Below, piece after piece: positions 9,180 through 19,190 of a stretch of DNA of 43,314 nt. The notes under the pieces are model-generated. The model was not told the origin of the DNA. It saw only the letters and a list, made by a program, of their open reading frames with translations, and did not search any database. Position 1 is the first letter of the stretch, and each line of letters begins with the position of its first letter. The stretch is from Vulcanococcus sp. Clear-D1 (GTDB lineage: Bacteria; Cyanobacteriota; Cyanobacteriia; PCC-6307; Cyanobiaceae): the NCBI RefSeq assembly GCF_014654725.1, contig NZ_JACVZV010000019.1, positions 1-43,314 of the forward strand, in the 5' to 3' direction. Position numbers and translations under genes: made by a program.

Positions 9180-10148
9180 GTGACCTCCGCTCCAGAAGCC
9201 GTGTTCATCGGTGGTTGCCCGCGCAGCGGCACAACGCTGCTGGCCAGTCTGCTCGGGGGATTTCCGGGATGCGTTGTCACCCCGGAATCCCAGTTCAAAC
9301 ATCGGCCACTGCAAAGGCTGCACCGCCAGCCTGAGATCCGACTCTCGGGGGAGGGCTTGGCACGCGAGTGGCGCAGCCACCTGCGCTTTCGCCATTGGGG
9401 CGTGGACCTGCTCGAGGCTGATCTCGAGCACACACTGGATCCCCAGGCGTTGCGCGCCCTGCTGTTAGCGCTGGTGGGTCGCATGGCAAAACCCGAGCAA
9501 CAGAGCCTCGCTGCTGTCACCTGGATCGATCACACGCCTCAAAACATTGAGCTCGGCCTGGCCCTGAGCAGCCTGTTCCCGACCGCCAAACTGATTCATC
9601 TCGTGCGAGATCCTCGGGCCGTGGCGGCTTCGCTGCTGCCCTTGGACTGGGGTCCGCATTCCACGGCTGGGATTGCCAGCCTCTGGAGCCACCGACTGGC
9701 CCATGGTCTGGCTCTGGAAAAGGCGCTTCCCGAACGCATCCTGCGGGTGCATTACGAGGATCTTTGCCGGCACCCAGAGGACACCCTGAAGCATGTGGCC
9801 GCATGGCTGGGGCTGACGATGCCCACCAACAGGGCGCTCCTGCAGCCCACGTGCGATTTCCTCCCGCGTTACACACGCCATCAGCATCAACGGATCGGCG
9901 AGCGCCCACAGGTTGAACGCATCAACGCCTGGCGAGGGCAGCTGGAGCCCTGGCAACAGCGAGAGCTGGAGGGCCGACTCGGTGAACTGATGGCCTTGAT
10001 GGGGTATCCAGCAGACGCGGAGCCACCTCGCCCGGGGGACCATCCACCAAGCCTCTGGCAACGACGAATCTGGCCCCTCGTCCGCGCGCTTCGAGGGCGG
10101 ATTCGACATCGCCGGCACCAACGCCTTCACGCTCAGCAGCTCCGGTAA
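9180..10148 (+). CDS. PAPS-dependent sulfotransferase family protein
   Basis: 322 residues from GTG 9180 (VTSAPEAVFIGG, Val read as Met). The frame is open further upstream, but that part is Arg/His-rich and overlaps the divergent gene. The 5'-phosphosulfate loop is FIGGCPRSGTTLL at residues 9-21. The 3'-phosphate motif is IHLVRDPRAVAASLL near residue 139. These are the two PAPS-binding hallmarks of the sulfotransfer_3 family. It probably sulfates a sugar of an exported polysaccharide, given glycosyltransferases on both sides. The next gene starts 32 nt downstream on the same strand, so they are likely one transcript. Protein tyrosine or lipid acceptors cannot be excluded. Confidence 0.88.
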   Translation: MTSAPEAVFIGGCPRSGTTLLASLLGGFPGCVVTPESQFKHRPLQRLHRQPEIRLSGEGLAREWRSHLRFRHWGVDLLEADLEHTLDPQALRALLLALVGRMAKPEQQSLAAVTWIDHTPQNIELGLALSSLFPTAKLIHLVRDPRAVAASLLPLDWGPHSTAGIASLWSHRLAHGLALEKALPERILRVHYEDLCRHPEDTLKHVAAWLGLTMPTNRALLQPTCDFLPRYTRHQHQRIGERPQVERINAWRGQLEPWQQRELEGRLGELMALMGYPADAEPPRPGDHPPSLWQRRIWPLVRALRGRIRHRRHQRLHAQQLR

Positions 10149-10180
10149 CGTTGATCCCGTTGGCGAAGAGCGCGAAAGCA

Positions 10181-11176
10181 ATGGAACAGCTGCGACCGAT
10201 TTTGGCAGGCACGGCGCAGCAGGGCGGAATCGGGCGCGTGTCGATTGTGATCGAGTGGGAGAATGTATTGCTCGCTGGCAATAGCCGCGCCAAGCAAATG
10301 CTCGCCCAAGTGATTCAGCAGGCGAATCGACTGCCGAACTGCCATGAAATCCTGATCAGCGCCACCTGCAACCAGCCAGCTCTGGCCCAGCGGCCCAACA
10401 CCCTGCGTGATGCAATCGACTGGCAGCTGCTCATCCACCCGGGACAGCACTACTACGAGCTTAAAAATCTGGGGGCACGTCAAGCCAGCGGCGATCTGAT
10501 CGCCTTCGTGGATAGTGATGTGCTCCCGGAGGACAACTGGCTCGAGCAACTGCTCGCACCCTTGGACGAGCCCTCCACCCAGGTGTGCTGCGGGCGGGCT
10601 CACATCGATACGACGAACCTTTACACCAAAGCCTTTGCCCTCTTCTGGTTCTTCCCCGTGCGCCAGAGATCGAGAGTGCAAACCGGTGCGCCGTTGGTCA
10701 AACACTGCTGGCCCACAACAGATCATTTCTTTGCCAACAACATTGCCTTTCGCCGGAGCACCGCCCTGGCTTATCCGTTCCCTGCCAGCAAAGCCACATC
10801 CCGAGGGGCCTGCCTGGAACTATCCCAGCAGCTGCACAAAGCTGGTATCCCCATCCGCCTCAACAGCCAAGCCTGGGTGGCGCATCCACCACCGCAGCCC
10901 GGCGAACATTTTGTGCATCGAGCCCTGGCCCAGGGGCGCGACTGCTACCTGCGCAGCAGCGGGCTCAGCCGAACCATCCTGGGAAGTGGTTGGCGCTGGA
11001 TCCGCAACAGTGGGCGCACCCTGATCAAGATCGCCTGGCTGCATCAACACGTGGATCTGAAGTGGTATGAGATTCCAGCCGCGTGGCTGATCGGGTTGGC
11101 GTACTACAGCCTCTACTGGATGGGAGAGATCGGCACGATGCTGCGCCTAAAGGCCGTGCTGTCGATCAGCATCTAA
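10181..11176 (+). CDS. Glycosyltransferase family 2 protein
   Basis: 331 residues from ATG 10181 (MEQLRPILAG); a TTG at 10151 would add ten residues. GT-A fold features: VSIVIEWEN start strand, HYYELKNLGARQASGDLIAFVDSD with the DXD motif at D111-S-D113, and a downstream ED/LxxxL region. The C-terminal ~90 residues contain hydrophobic stretches (AAWLIGLAYYSLYWMGEIG), compatible with membrane attachment, as in transferases that act on lipid-linked sugars. It follows the sulfotransferase on the plus strand. It is convergent with the minus-strand glycosyltransferase, and the stop codons overlap by four bases (TAA at 11174-11176). The sugar specificity is unknown. Confidence 0.87.
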   Translation: MEQLRPILAGTAQQGGIGRVSIVIEWENVLLAGNSRAKQMLAQVIQQANRLPNCHEILISATCNQPALAQRPNTLRDAIDWQLLIHPGQHYYELKNLGARQASGDLIAFVDSDVLPEDNWLEQLLAPLDEPSTQVCCGRAHIDTTNLYTKAFALFWFFPVRQRSRVQTGAPLVKHCWPTTDHFFANNIAFRRSTALAYPFPASKATSRGACLELSQQLHKAGIPIRLNSQAWVAHPPPQPGEHFVHRALAQGRDCYLRSSGLSRTILGSGWRWIRNSGRTLIKIAWLHQHVDLKWYEIPAAWLIGLAYYSLYWMGEIGTMLRLKAVLSISI

Positions 11177-12159
11177 CACAACCGTTGGCGGATGGCTTGC
11201 CGCCAAGCCTGCACGGCGTACAACGCCCGCAACCACACAACCGGCATCCTGGAAACAATCAGCCAGCGGAGCTGATTGCGTGGCGACAGGTCCGCTGGAT
11301 AGGGCAGGGATCGCGCTGCTGGCGGCAGCAAGCCCACACGCTTGCGCTGCAGCATCCAATGCAACGCTTTACGGTTCGCGAGTTGCCGTATCCAGTGTTC
11401 TTCCTGCTTTCCCCAGGTGGGTGGGAGCCTCAGGCGCCCTGTTAAAGCATCCTCGGCAACACGGCACACAGGATGAGCACCGGTCATGGTCATCGGATCA
11501 CGCACCACCTCACTGTGATCGCGTCGATAGCGACTGGTGACCTGTCCAGCCAGGATCACCGGTGAGCCCTGCAGAACACACCGGAACCACAGCGCATGAT
11601 CACCGCCGCGGCGGGCCCCCCACTCGGGAAAACCACCGCAGGCCAGCAGAAGTTCACGCTGGATCACCAGCGAGTTGGTATGGATGAGATCAGAACGTGC
11701 ATAAAGAGCCAGAAATGCGTTAGCAGCCAAACAACGACTGACCAGCACGCTGATCGTCTTGACAGCACCACCCATGTGCTCTTCGAAGCCTGAGCAATAC
11801 ACACCAGCCTCGGGGTACCGAGCAATCCAGCCGGCAGCCGTGGAGAGATGCTCAGGGAACCAGAGATCATCCGCATCAAGAAAGGCAATCCAGCGGCCCC
11901 GAGCTTCGCGGATTCCGAGATTACGGGCGGCATACCCCGCAGGCCCCGGCGTGCTTCGGTGCAAACAACGGATCGGGAGGCTGGGAAAGGCATGGATGGC
12001 CGTGAGGCCGTCATCGTCTGAGGCATCGTCAACAACCAATACCTCAAAATCCCGATGAATCTGGGTCGCCACACTTGCCAAGGCTTCGGCCAACAGAGGG
12101 CCCTTGTTATGGACAGGGATCACCACGGAAAACATGGGCCGCTGCCCTGTATCAGTCAT
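11173..12159 (-). CDS. Glycosyltransferase family 2 protein
   Basis: 328 residues from ATG 12159 (MTDTGQRPMFSVVIPVHNKG). The frame is open upstream, but that part overlaps the previous gene and reads as noise. Typical GT-A start: FSVVIPVHNKGPLLAEALAS, FEVLVVDDASDD, AARNLGIREARGRWIAFLDADD with the DXD motif. A later ARRGGDHALWFRCV contains the ED-like acidic residue used in many inverting GT2 enzymes. The start overlaps the stop of the upstream glycosyltransferase by 8 nt (ATGACTGA), which indicates translational coupling. It is the last gene of the ho1-glycosyltransferase-ABC operon. The donor sugar is not determined. Confidence 0.88.
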   Translation of the reverse strand: MTDTGQRPMFSVVIPVHNKGPLLAEALASVATQIHRDFEVLVVDDASDDDGLTAIHAFPSLPIRCLHRSTPGPAGYAARNLGIREARGRWIAFLDADDLWFPEHLSTAAGWIARYPEAGVYCSGFEEHMGGAVKTISVLVSRCLAANAFLALYARSDLIHTNSLVIQRELLLACGGFPEWGARRGGDHALWFRCVLQGSPVILAGQVTSRYRRDHSEVVRDPMTMTGAHPVCRVAEDALTGRLRLPPTWGKQEEHWIRQLANRKALHWMLQRKRVGLLPPAARSLPYPADLSPRNQLRWLIVSRMPVVWLRALYAVQAWRQAIRQRLC

Positions 12160-13330
12160 GACAAGCCTCAACTGCCCTGACGCACTCCAACATCTGTTCG
12201 GTGCGACGGTCGTAGGTGAAGCCTGAGGCGAAGGCACTACGCTCCTGGCGCTTAGCAGGTGAGTCCTCATCCATGGCAGAGCGCAAATGCAGCGAGAATG
12301 CATCAGGGCAGGGCGCCACAAGATGCGCCCAGTCCGCAAAAGGCTGCAAAGAGCGAATGGAAGATGCCACAACGGGGCGTCCAGCCGCCAGATACTCGAA
12401 AAACTTCATCGGAAACATCGCATCGGTATAGCTATTGCACTGCAGCGGCAGAATTGCCGCATCCATCCCCGCCAACCAGGCCGGCAATTCCGCATACAGC
12501 CTCGAGGAGATGAAATAAACATTCGAGAGACGTTGCAAGGCCGTGATATCTGTGGCGGGATCCCCCTCACCAACGGGGCCGATCAGCACAAACGACCAAT
12601 CGGGCCTGGCGGTTGCCAATTGCTCGAGCAGGTTGAGATCCAGCTTGTAAGCACTGATCGCACCGATGAAACCAACACGAGGCTTGGGGATCTCAGTGAG
12701 CAACCCCGGAAGTTGAGTCCCAGGATCTAAAGCAGCTGCAAAATGGGCATGATCAGCAACATTGGGAAAGTAATGAACCTCAGGATTCAGCGGACGCAAA
12801 CGGTCAGCCAATGCTGGTGAGGTGACGAAAACAATCGAAGCCCGACGACACAGCAAAGCCTCCCATCGGTCGAGATCAGTAGGATCCATGCCGGGCTGAG
12901 ACTGAATATGATCCACAGAGTGATAGATCACTTGCCGATACGCCGACACATCGAGGCAGGCAAGCGTGCGCGGGTTGTAGGTCCAGAGCCAGTCGCAGCG
13001 CAACCGGAGGCAAAAGCGAGCCCAGGCCAAACCCACCTGCAAGAGCACCCGATTGACCGCAGTCAACGTGCGTCCACGGGCTCCCGGCCAAACCAGCGGA
13101 GTATGCACCCAGAGGCCTGGAGCCACCTGACGTGGGGGACAAAAACCACGGCGGATGCGACGAACCACACGACGCCAATCCGAAGCTTGAGCTCGGAGAC
13201 CGCGCAGCCCAAGCGAATCGACATACAACACCTTGTGCCCTTGGCGTGCCAACGAAACAGCAACATGCTGCTTATTCGTCCAGATTGGGTGATCCCAATC
13301 TGCGGTGGCTAGCAGGGTGATGTCAGCCAT
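12152..13330 (-). CDS. Glycosyltransferase, GT-B fold (TuaH-like)
   Basis: 392 residues from ATG 13330 (MADITLLATADWDHPIWTNK). The layout is GT-B: an N-terminal Rossmann-like half with TNKQHVAVSLARQGHKVLYV, then the linker PRVGFIGAISAYKLD. The nucleotide-sugar site of the C-terminal half is MFPMKFFEYLAAGRPVVAS, equivalent to the EX7E-like region of GT4 enzymes. The pattern recalls TuaH-type transferases of cell-wall polysaccharides. The start overlaps the ABC exporter stop by 8 nt (ATGGCTGA), and its own stop overlaps the next gene by 8 nt, so three genes are chained by identical-sized overlaps. It probably acts on the cytoplasmic face in building the glycan exported by the neighbouring transporter. 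Confidence 0.85.
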   Translation of the reverse strand: MADITLLATADWDHPIWTNKQHVAVSLARQGHKVLYVDSLGLRGLRAQASDWRRVVRRIRRGFCPPRQVAPGLWVHTPLVWPGARGRTLTAVNRVLLQVGLAWARFCLRLRCDWLWTYNPRTLACLDVSAYRQVIYHSVDHIQSQPGMDPTDLDRWEALLCRRASIVFVTSPALADRLRPLNPEVHYFPNVADHAHFAAALDPGTQLPGLLTEIPKPRVGFIGAISAYKLDLNLLEQLATARPDWSFVLIGPVGEGDPATDITALQRLSNVYFISSRLYAELPAWLAGMDAAILPLQCNSYTDAMFPMKFFEYLAAGRPVVASSIRSLQPFADWAHLVAPCPDAFSLHLRSAMDEDSPAKRQERSAFASGFTYDRRTEQMLECVRAVEACHD

Positions 13331-15191
13331 TGGCCCTGGACACGAGCTCTCGAAAGGAAGACGATCGTTCCTGCAACTGTTGATAATTGCCGTAGGCTTT
13401 CACAACTCCTCCTTCAAATTCATAGATGCGATCGCAATTCTTGATCGTGCTCAGGCGATGTGCAATGACGATCGTGGTGCAACGGCGCGCGATCAGCTCC
13501 AAAGCATCCATCACTTCACTTTCAGTTTTGTTATCCAATGCACTGGTTGCCTCATCGAGCACGAGTACGTCGGCCTTCTTATAGAAAGCACGGGCCAAGG
13601 CCAAGCGCTGTCGCTGCCCGCCAGACAAGCGAAGACCATTCTCACCGATCATTGTGTAGAGACCATAGGGGAGTTCGGATACGAACTCGGATAATTGAGC
13701 TGATTCCAAAGCTTCCCAGACAGCATTATCCCGAATAGAGTTTGGATCAATACCGAAAGCCACATTCTCACGGATGCTGGCATCTAACAACATAATTTGC
13801 TGTGGAACCATGGCACAACATCCCTGCCAGGCAGACAGCTCACTCTCCTCCAAAGGAATACCATCCAAGCTAATACAGCCTTGCTGGGGCTGATATAACC
13901 CAAGCAGCAGATGGGCCGCCGTGGTCTTTCCTCCACCGGTGCGACCCACCAAGGCCACACGCGAGCCAACAGGAACCACAAGATCAATTCCACGAATCAC
14001 CCAATCTTCTGCGTGGGGATAGCGATACCAAACCTTGTCGAGCTTGATGCTGTTGCGCGGCATCACCCCTGCGCGGCTGGGCACACGTGCCTGAGACTGC
14101 AACATCCGCTGTGGGGGGAGTGCCAGCAAGAGCAAGGCATCGGAGATTTCGGGCAAGCCCCCACGGAAACGATTCACTGAGCGAAAAATCGCTTGTAGTG
14201 GCGTTGAGAGCTTGAGGGCCGCAAAAACCAACGCCGCGATGGTTGGAACAGACTGCTGGAGACTTTCTCGACCCCCATCAGCGAGCGCCGGAAACAGACA
14301 AACCGCTAGCAAAATGGTAATTCCAGCCGGTTCAATCACAAAGCGAGGGATTTCCGGCAACAATCGCGCCAAACGATCATATCGCTTGCCGCGCGCGCCA
14401 ATATCAGAAAACTTCTCAAGGAAATAAGACTCGGCCCCATAAAGCTGCAAGTCGCGAGCCGATGCAATTGACTCCATGATGACCTTATTAATATTTACAG
14501 AAAGTCTTATTTTTTGCTTCGAGGCGAGTCGCAACCGCGGTGTCACCAAGGCCGATAAGAGCGCATACGCCCCAAACAAGGCTCCAAAGACCAAAAGGGC
14601 AGATGAGCCAATCACGAAAACGATTCCGACCGTTAGCACACCCGCAGAAATAATACTGGAAAGAAATGTGAGCAACGGCAGCACAATCCGATCAGAGATC
14701 TGATTAAGGATCAGGTTGAGACGCCCTAACAGATTCGAGGTTTTTTGACCCTGAAAATACTCCAGAGGCTGATAAAGAATATTGGCATAAATGCGATTGC
14801 CATAATCCGACCAAATCTGGGCACTGAGGAAAGCCTGCATCGAAGCAAGCAAAAAACGGAGTCCGTTCGATAGCCACACCAAAGCAATCAGAATCGAAGC
14901 CACCCAGATGGCTTGATCAGCCCTCCCACCTCCAAAAACCCAAATCTGAGGCAGGCTATTGGGCAACTTGGCACCACTCAGCGTTCCCACCAAACGGGCC
15001 AGCAAGCCAAGAAAAACAACGTCGATCAGGCCAACGAAACTGGCAACGAGCAACAGCACCAGAAAGCCTCGCAAGCGACGCGGTGGCAAGAAGTTCAGCA
15101 GTTGCCATAGCTGAACAGCTGTTTCACTGCGGAGACCTAGGCCAGGCTGATGAGCCACAGTGCGTCGTTGCAGTCTCAGTGAATCAAACAC
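13323..15191 (-). CDS. ABC exporter, fused membrane and ATPase domains
   Basis: 622 residues from GTG 15191 (MFDSLRLQRR). An N-terminal half with about six hydrophobic segments (first GFLVLLLVASFVGLIDVVFL) is followed by a nucleotide-binding domain. Walker A is VGRTGGGKTT near residue 416, the signature is LSGGQRQRLALARA, Walker B is VLVLDEATSALD, and the H-loop is IAHRLSTIK. This is the MsbA/PglK-like half-transporter architecture that works as a homodimer to flip lipid-linked sugars or export glycans. Its place between glycosyltransferases points to a lipid-linked oligosaccharide or polysaccharide precursor as substrate; this is inference. The gap to the upstream glycosyltransferase is 39 nt. 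Confidence 0.93.
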   Translation of the reverse strand: MFDSLRLQRRTVAHQPGLGLRSETAVQLWQLLNFLPPRRLRGFLVLLLVASFVGLIDVVFLGLLARLVGTLSGAKLPNSLPQIWVFGGGRADQAIWVASILIALVWLSNGLRFLLASMQAFLSAQIWSDYGNRIYANILYQPLEYFQGQKTSNLLGRLNLILNQISDRIVLPLLTFLSSIISAGVLTVGIVFVIGSSALLVFGALFGAYALLSALVTPRLRLASKQKIRLSVNINKVIMESIASARDLQLYGAESYFLEKFSDIGARGKRYDRLARLLPEIPRFVIEPAGITILLAVCLFPALADGGRESLQQSVPTIAALVFAALKLSTPLQAIFRSVNRFRGGLPEISDALLLLALPPQRMLQSQARVPSRAGVMPRNSIKLDKVWYRYPHAEDWVIRGIDLVVPVGSRVALVGRTGGGKTTAAHLLLGLYQPQQGCISLDGIPLEESELSAWQGCCAMVPQQIMLLDASIRENVAFGIDPNSIRDNAVWEALESAQLSEFVSELPYGLYTMIGENGLRLSGGQRQRLALARAFYKKADVLVLDEATSALDNKTESEVMDALELIARRCTTIVIAHRLSTIKNCDRIYEFEGGVVKAYGNYQQLQERSSSFRELVSRANG

Positions 15192-15230
15192 TATCGACCA
15201 CCCTGGCAGGCCATGACGGAGACAAGCCAG

Positions 15231-16328
15231 TCAGGGAACTGATCGAGCCATCAGGCGATTGAAGGCTGTGAACAAACGGGGCGCCCGAGCTTGCCAATGC
15301 AAGCGGTGTCGCGACGGAGCCTGCAGCGGACGCACACCGTCACCGAGACGTGACCAGTGCTCTTGGATTTGGAGCAAGGTCGCTCTCCATCGTTCAGGTA
15401 AAGCCGCAGGATCATGGGCTTTGAGCAACGAGTTGAGCGCATCTGGGGCTGGCTGCCAAGACTCAGGCGACAGCACTGCTTGGTGGATGCGGTCCACGTC
15501 AGCCTGGAGGGTGCCACAGCCGATCTGAAACCCGAGACGACCATCTCCCAAGTGATCAGCGAGGGCATGGTTGAGGCTGCTGAACACCACACATCCGCAG
15601 GCCAAGGCTTCGATCGGAGGAAGCCCGAAACCTTCGCTCACACCCCGACCTCGCCAATAGTCTGCCGAGTCATAGAGATACACAGTCGAACGATTGAACA
15701 ACTCCACCAAGTCGTCAACCCAACCGCTCTGCACCTCCACACGTAGGCCCCTCGCTCGCAGCGCCGGGACCAACTGCCTGAGCACATAGTCGCTGCTCTT
15801 GCGCTGCTGCACCAGCACATCGATCGGCCGGCGGAGACCACAGCGTTCCTGCTGACGTATCGCAGCCGCCGTGCCTGGGCGGGCTCCCTGTTCCAACCAT
15901 GGGGAATCCAGGGCATTCGGCACCAGGAACAGCGGGTTGCGGGGAGCTCGGTCACCCCAATAGCCAAGCGTGTTACGACTCACCGCCACAACCGGCACCG
16001 ACGCTGGCAAATCAAAACCGTACCCACTGCTGTGGGCGTGATAGGCCACAGGGCGGCCCTTCAGACGCCTGAGCAACTTGGGTACATCAAATCCCCAGCT
16101 CACAATCCAGAGTGGAACTTCGGCCGGAGCACCACCTCCATCCGACACACGGGGTTCCTGCCTGAGCAGGTCGGCAAGGAAGGGATAATCAGGCTCTCGC
16201 TGCCGGTACGTGACCACGTCAACCGACGCGACCGCGCTCACCAAACGTGCTGTCTGCAATTCCACCAGTAATCCACCACAGCGAAATCGGCCTGTGGTGC
16301 CTGGAACCAAGAAGCGTAGCGAGGGCAC
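15231..16328 (-). CDS. Glycosyltransferase, GT4-like
   Basis: About 365 residues from GTG 16328 (VPSLRFLVPGTTGRFRCGG). A TTG at 16349, which overlaps the ho1 stop, would add seven residues; neither start has a clear ribosome-binding site. Features: the glycine-rich N-terminal loop RFRCGGLLVELQTARL, SSGYGFDLPASVPVVAVS, VPNALDS, and the C-terminal donor site GVSEGFGLPPIEALACGCVVF, which is the EX7E motif of retaining GT4 enzymes. It should add a sugar from a nucleotide donor in the cytoplasm during envelope glycan assembly. It is the first glycan gene behind ho1 and may depend on ho1 transcription. Confidence 0.85.
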   Translation of the reverse strand: MPSLRFLVPGTTGRFRCGGLLVELQTARLVSAVASVDVVTYRQREPDYPFLADLLRQEPRVSDGGGAPAEVPLWIVSWGFDVPKLLRRLKGRPVAYHAHSSGYGFDLPASVPVVAVSRNTLGYWGDRAPRNPLFLVPNALDSPWLEQGARPGTAAAIRQQERCGLRRPIDVLVQQRKSSDYVLRQLVPALRARGLRVEVQSGWVDDLVELFNRSTVYLYDSADYWRGRGVSEGFGLPPIEALACGCVVFSSLNHALADHLGDGRLGFQIGCGTLQADVDRIHQAVLSPESWQPAPDALNSLLKAHDPAALPERWRATLLQIQEHWSRLGDGVRPLQAPSRHRLHWQARAPRLFTAFNRLMARSVP

Positions 16329-16338
16329 AGGGCCCGCT

Positions 16339-17058
16339 TCAGGCGGCAACGGCTTCGGTGCTCCCGGCCCGCTGGCGTCGGGTCAGGAAGCCAAAGAGCA
16401 CTTTGCCAATCGCTGCAATCAGGTTGCCCTCGAGCTCCTGGAACATCTTCATGTTGAGGTGGAACGCATGGTTGGCTTCCTCTACGATGCGGTCAGCTAC
16501 AGCCTGGTCGATCGGCAGGTTATCGAGGGTGGCGCGATAGTTGGCCTTAAATCCCTTCTCATCAGCAATGGCATCAAACTCATAAAATCGCAGGCCATCG
16601 TGGTCACCAAGATTCATGGCCTTCTGTGCGATGTTCTTGAGAATCTGGCCCCCACTGAGATCACCGATATAACGCGTGTAGTGATGACCCACCAACAGCT
16701 CGGGAGCGTCCTGCGCAATCTGATGAATACGGGCCACGTACTCCTGGGCGGCTGGGGTGGCCTTCACACTGTTCCGCCAGCCGTCTCCGAAATAAAAGGC
16801 CAGGTCCTGCTCCAGCGTTTCTCGGCGGTTGAGCTCGGGGAAACCCACGGGCCCTACCACTGGATGACCAGCGGCGCGGAGCTTACCGATCTCCTCCTCC
16901 ATCGCCGAATACACAAAGAAGAGGTCAGCCACCAGGGTGCGGTAGCTGGCCTTATCCACCACGCCCTTGAGAAAGCAGCTCACAAAACCCGTGTTCTCAG
17001 CCATGGTGTGGGACTTTTTGGTCCCTTCACGCAGTTGGGCAGCAAGGGCGACAGACAT
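16339..17058 (-). CDS. ho1: Heme oxygenase (ferredoxin-dependent, biliverdin-forming)
   Basis: 239 residues, the usual cyanobacterial size. It opens heme to biliverdin IXalpha, CO and Fe(II) using reduced ferredoxin, the entry to phycocyanobilin for phycobilisomes and phytochromes. The start is MSVALAAQLREGTKKSHTMA; the proximal His ligand is in KKSHTMAEN (His17). The distal helix carries YIGDLSGGQILKNIAQKA, with the flexible Gly pair over the heme. YEFDAI and NHAFHLNM are also typical. A small conserved-type gene lies 84 nt upstream on the same strand, and the glycosyltransferase overlaps or abuts the stop. That is an odd coupling of pigment synthesis with polysaccharide genes, and read-through is likely since no terminator is visible. 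Confidence 0.97.
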   Translation of the reverse strand: MSVALAAQLREGTKKSHTMAENTGFVSCFLKGVVDKASYRTLVADLFFVYSAMEEEIGKLRAAGHPVVGPVGFPELNRRETLEQDLAFYFGDGWRNSVKATPAAQEYVARIHQIAQDAPELLVGHHYTRYIGDLSGGQILKNIAQKAMNLGDHDGLRFYEFDAIADEKGFKANYRATLDNLPIDQAVADRIVEEANHAFHLNMKMFQELEGNLIAAIGKVLFGFLTRRQRAGSTEAVAA

Positions 17059-17142
17059 GGTGATCGGTCCGCGGTCAGCACTCGGGCAGATCGCTCAAAT
17101 TAGTGGGGCTGTCCCCAGCCACGCGGCGAAGGTTGCGAAGGG

Positions 17143-17607
17143 TTACGCAGCCTGGCTGCCTGGAGGCAAGGCCTGGCCCCCATCCACGCCAAACAGCTCA
17201 AACAACTCCCGCATGAAGGCGTGCAAAGCGTCCACGACAACCGCTTGAGGTCGATGGCTGCCCGTGGGCTGCCAGTCGCCCACGCTGGCCAGGCGCCACC
17301 GCTCAGATTCATAGGTAAGGCCGCGGATGGTCACCCCCAGCAAGCGGGGCTGCTCAGGCCCTCCGGCCGGAGCCTGTTCAAGCCGCAACTGCACCAGAAA
17401 CGATCGGCACTGGCTGCGGGGACTCCAGCCGGGCAGATGAAAGGAGAGATCCAGGCTTTCCGCCTCAGCGAAGGCCCGGGTCAGGGGGTCATCGCGCCAG
17501 GGGGTGAGGTTGGCGCGGGCATCGGGGAAGTGGTGGCGAAACAACGCCGCGACGGACGCGATGCGTTGGGCCAGTTCCACAGATCGGACCTGGTCTGACG
17601 CATTCAT
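17143..17607 (-). CDS. Conserved-type protein of unknown function upstream of ho1
   Basis: 154 residues from ATG 17607 (MNASDQVRSVELAQRIASVA). A longer frame to 18231 only mirrors icd and is not used. It is soluble with no signal peptide or membrane segment. The middle (SLDLSFHLPGWSPRSQCRSF, then LVQLRLEQ and LLGVTIRGLTYESERWRLAS) reads as a compact alpha/beta protein. The C-terminus has an amphipathic helix (VVVDALHAFMRELFELFGVD). I do not recognise a named domain. It is divergent from icd with 84 nt between starts and 84 nt upstream of ho1 on the same strand, so it may share the ho1 transcript. Confidence 0.8.
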   Translation of the reverse strand: MNASDQVRSVELAQRIASVAALFRHHFPDARANLTPWRDDPLTRAFAEAESLDLSFHLPGWSPRSQCRSFLVQLRLEQAPAGGPEQPRLLGVTIRGLTYESERWRLASVGDWQPTGSHRPQAVVVDALHAFMRELFELFGVDGGQALPPGSQAA

Positions 17608-17691
17608 GCCGTTGCCCCTGCAGCAGAACCGCACATCTCCAAAACCTAGGCTCGCCTCACTGTTCACGCCGCCCTCGGTTAGCAAGCACCC

Positions 17692-19122
<1,431 letters not shown>

Positions 19123-19190
19123 TCAGGCGCTTGATCAACTCAGCCGCTCGCCCTTCACGGTGGGCACTCCTATCCCTGGATCAGCCGCGC

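Noticed and set aside
17107-17120. GGCTG-TCCC-CAGCC hairpin upstream of ho1, considered as a terminator or riboswitch
   Set aside because: Short stem, no U-tract and no recognisable aptamer; too weak to annotate.
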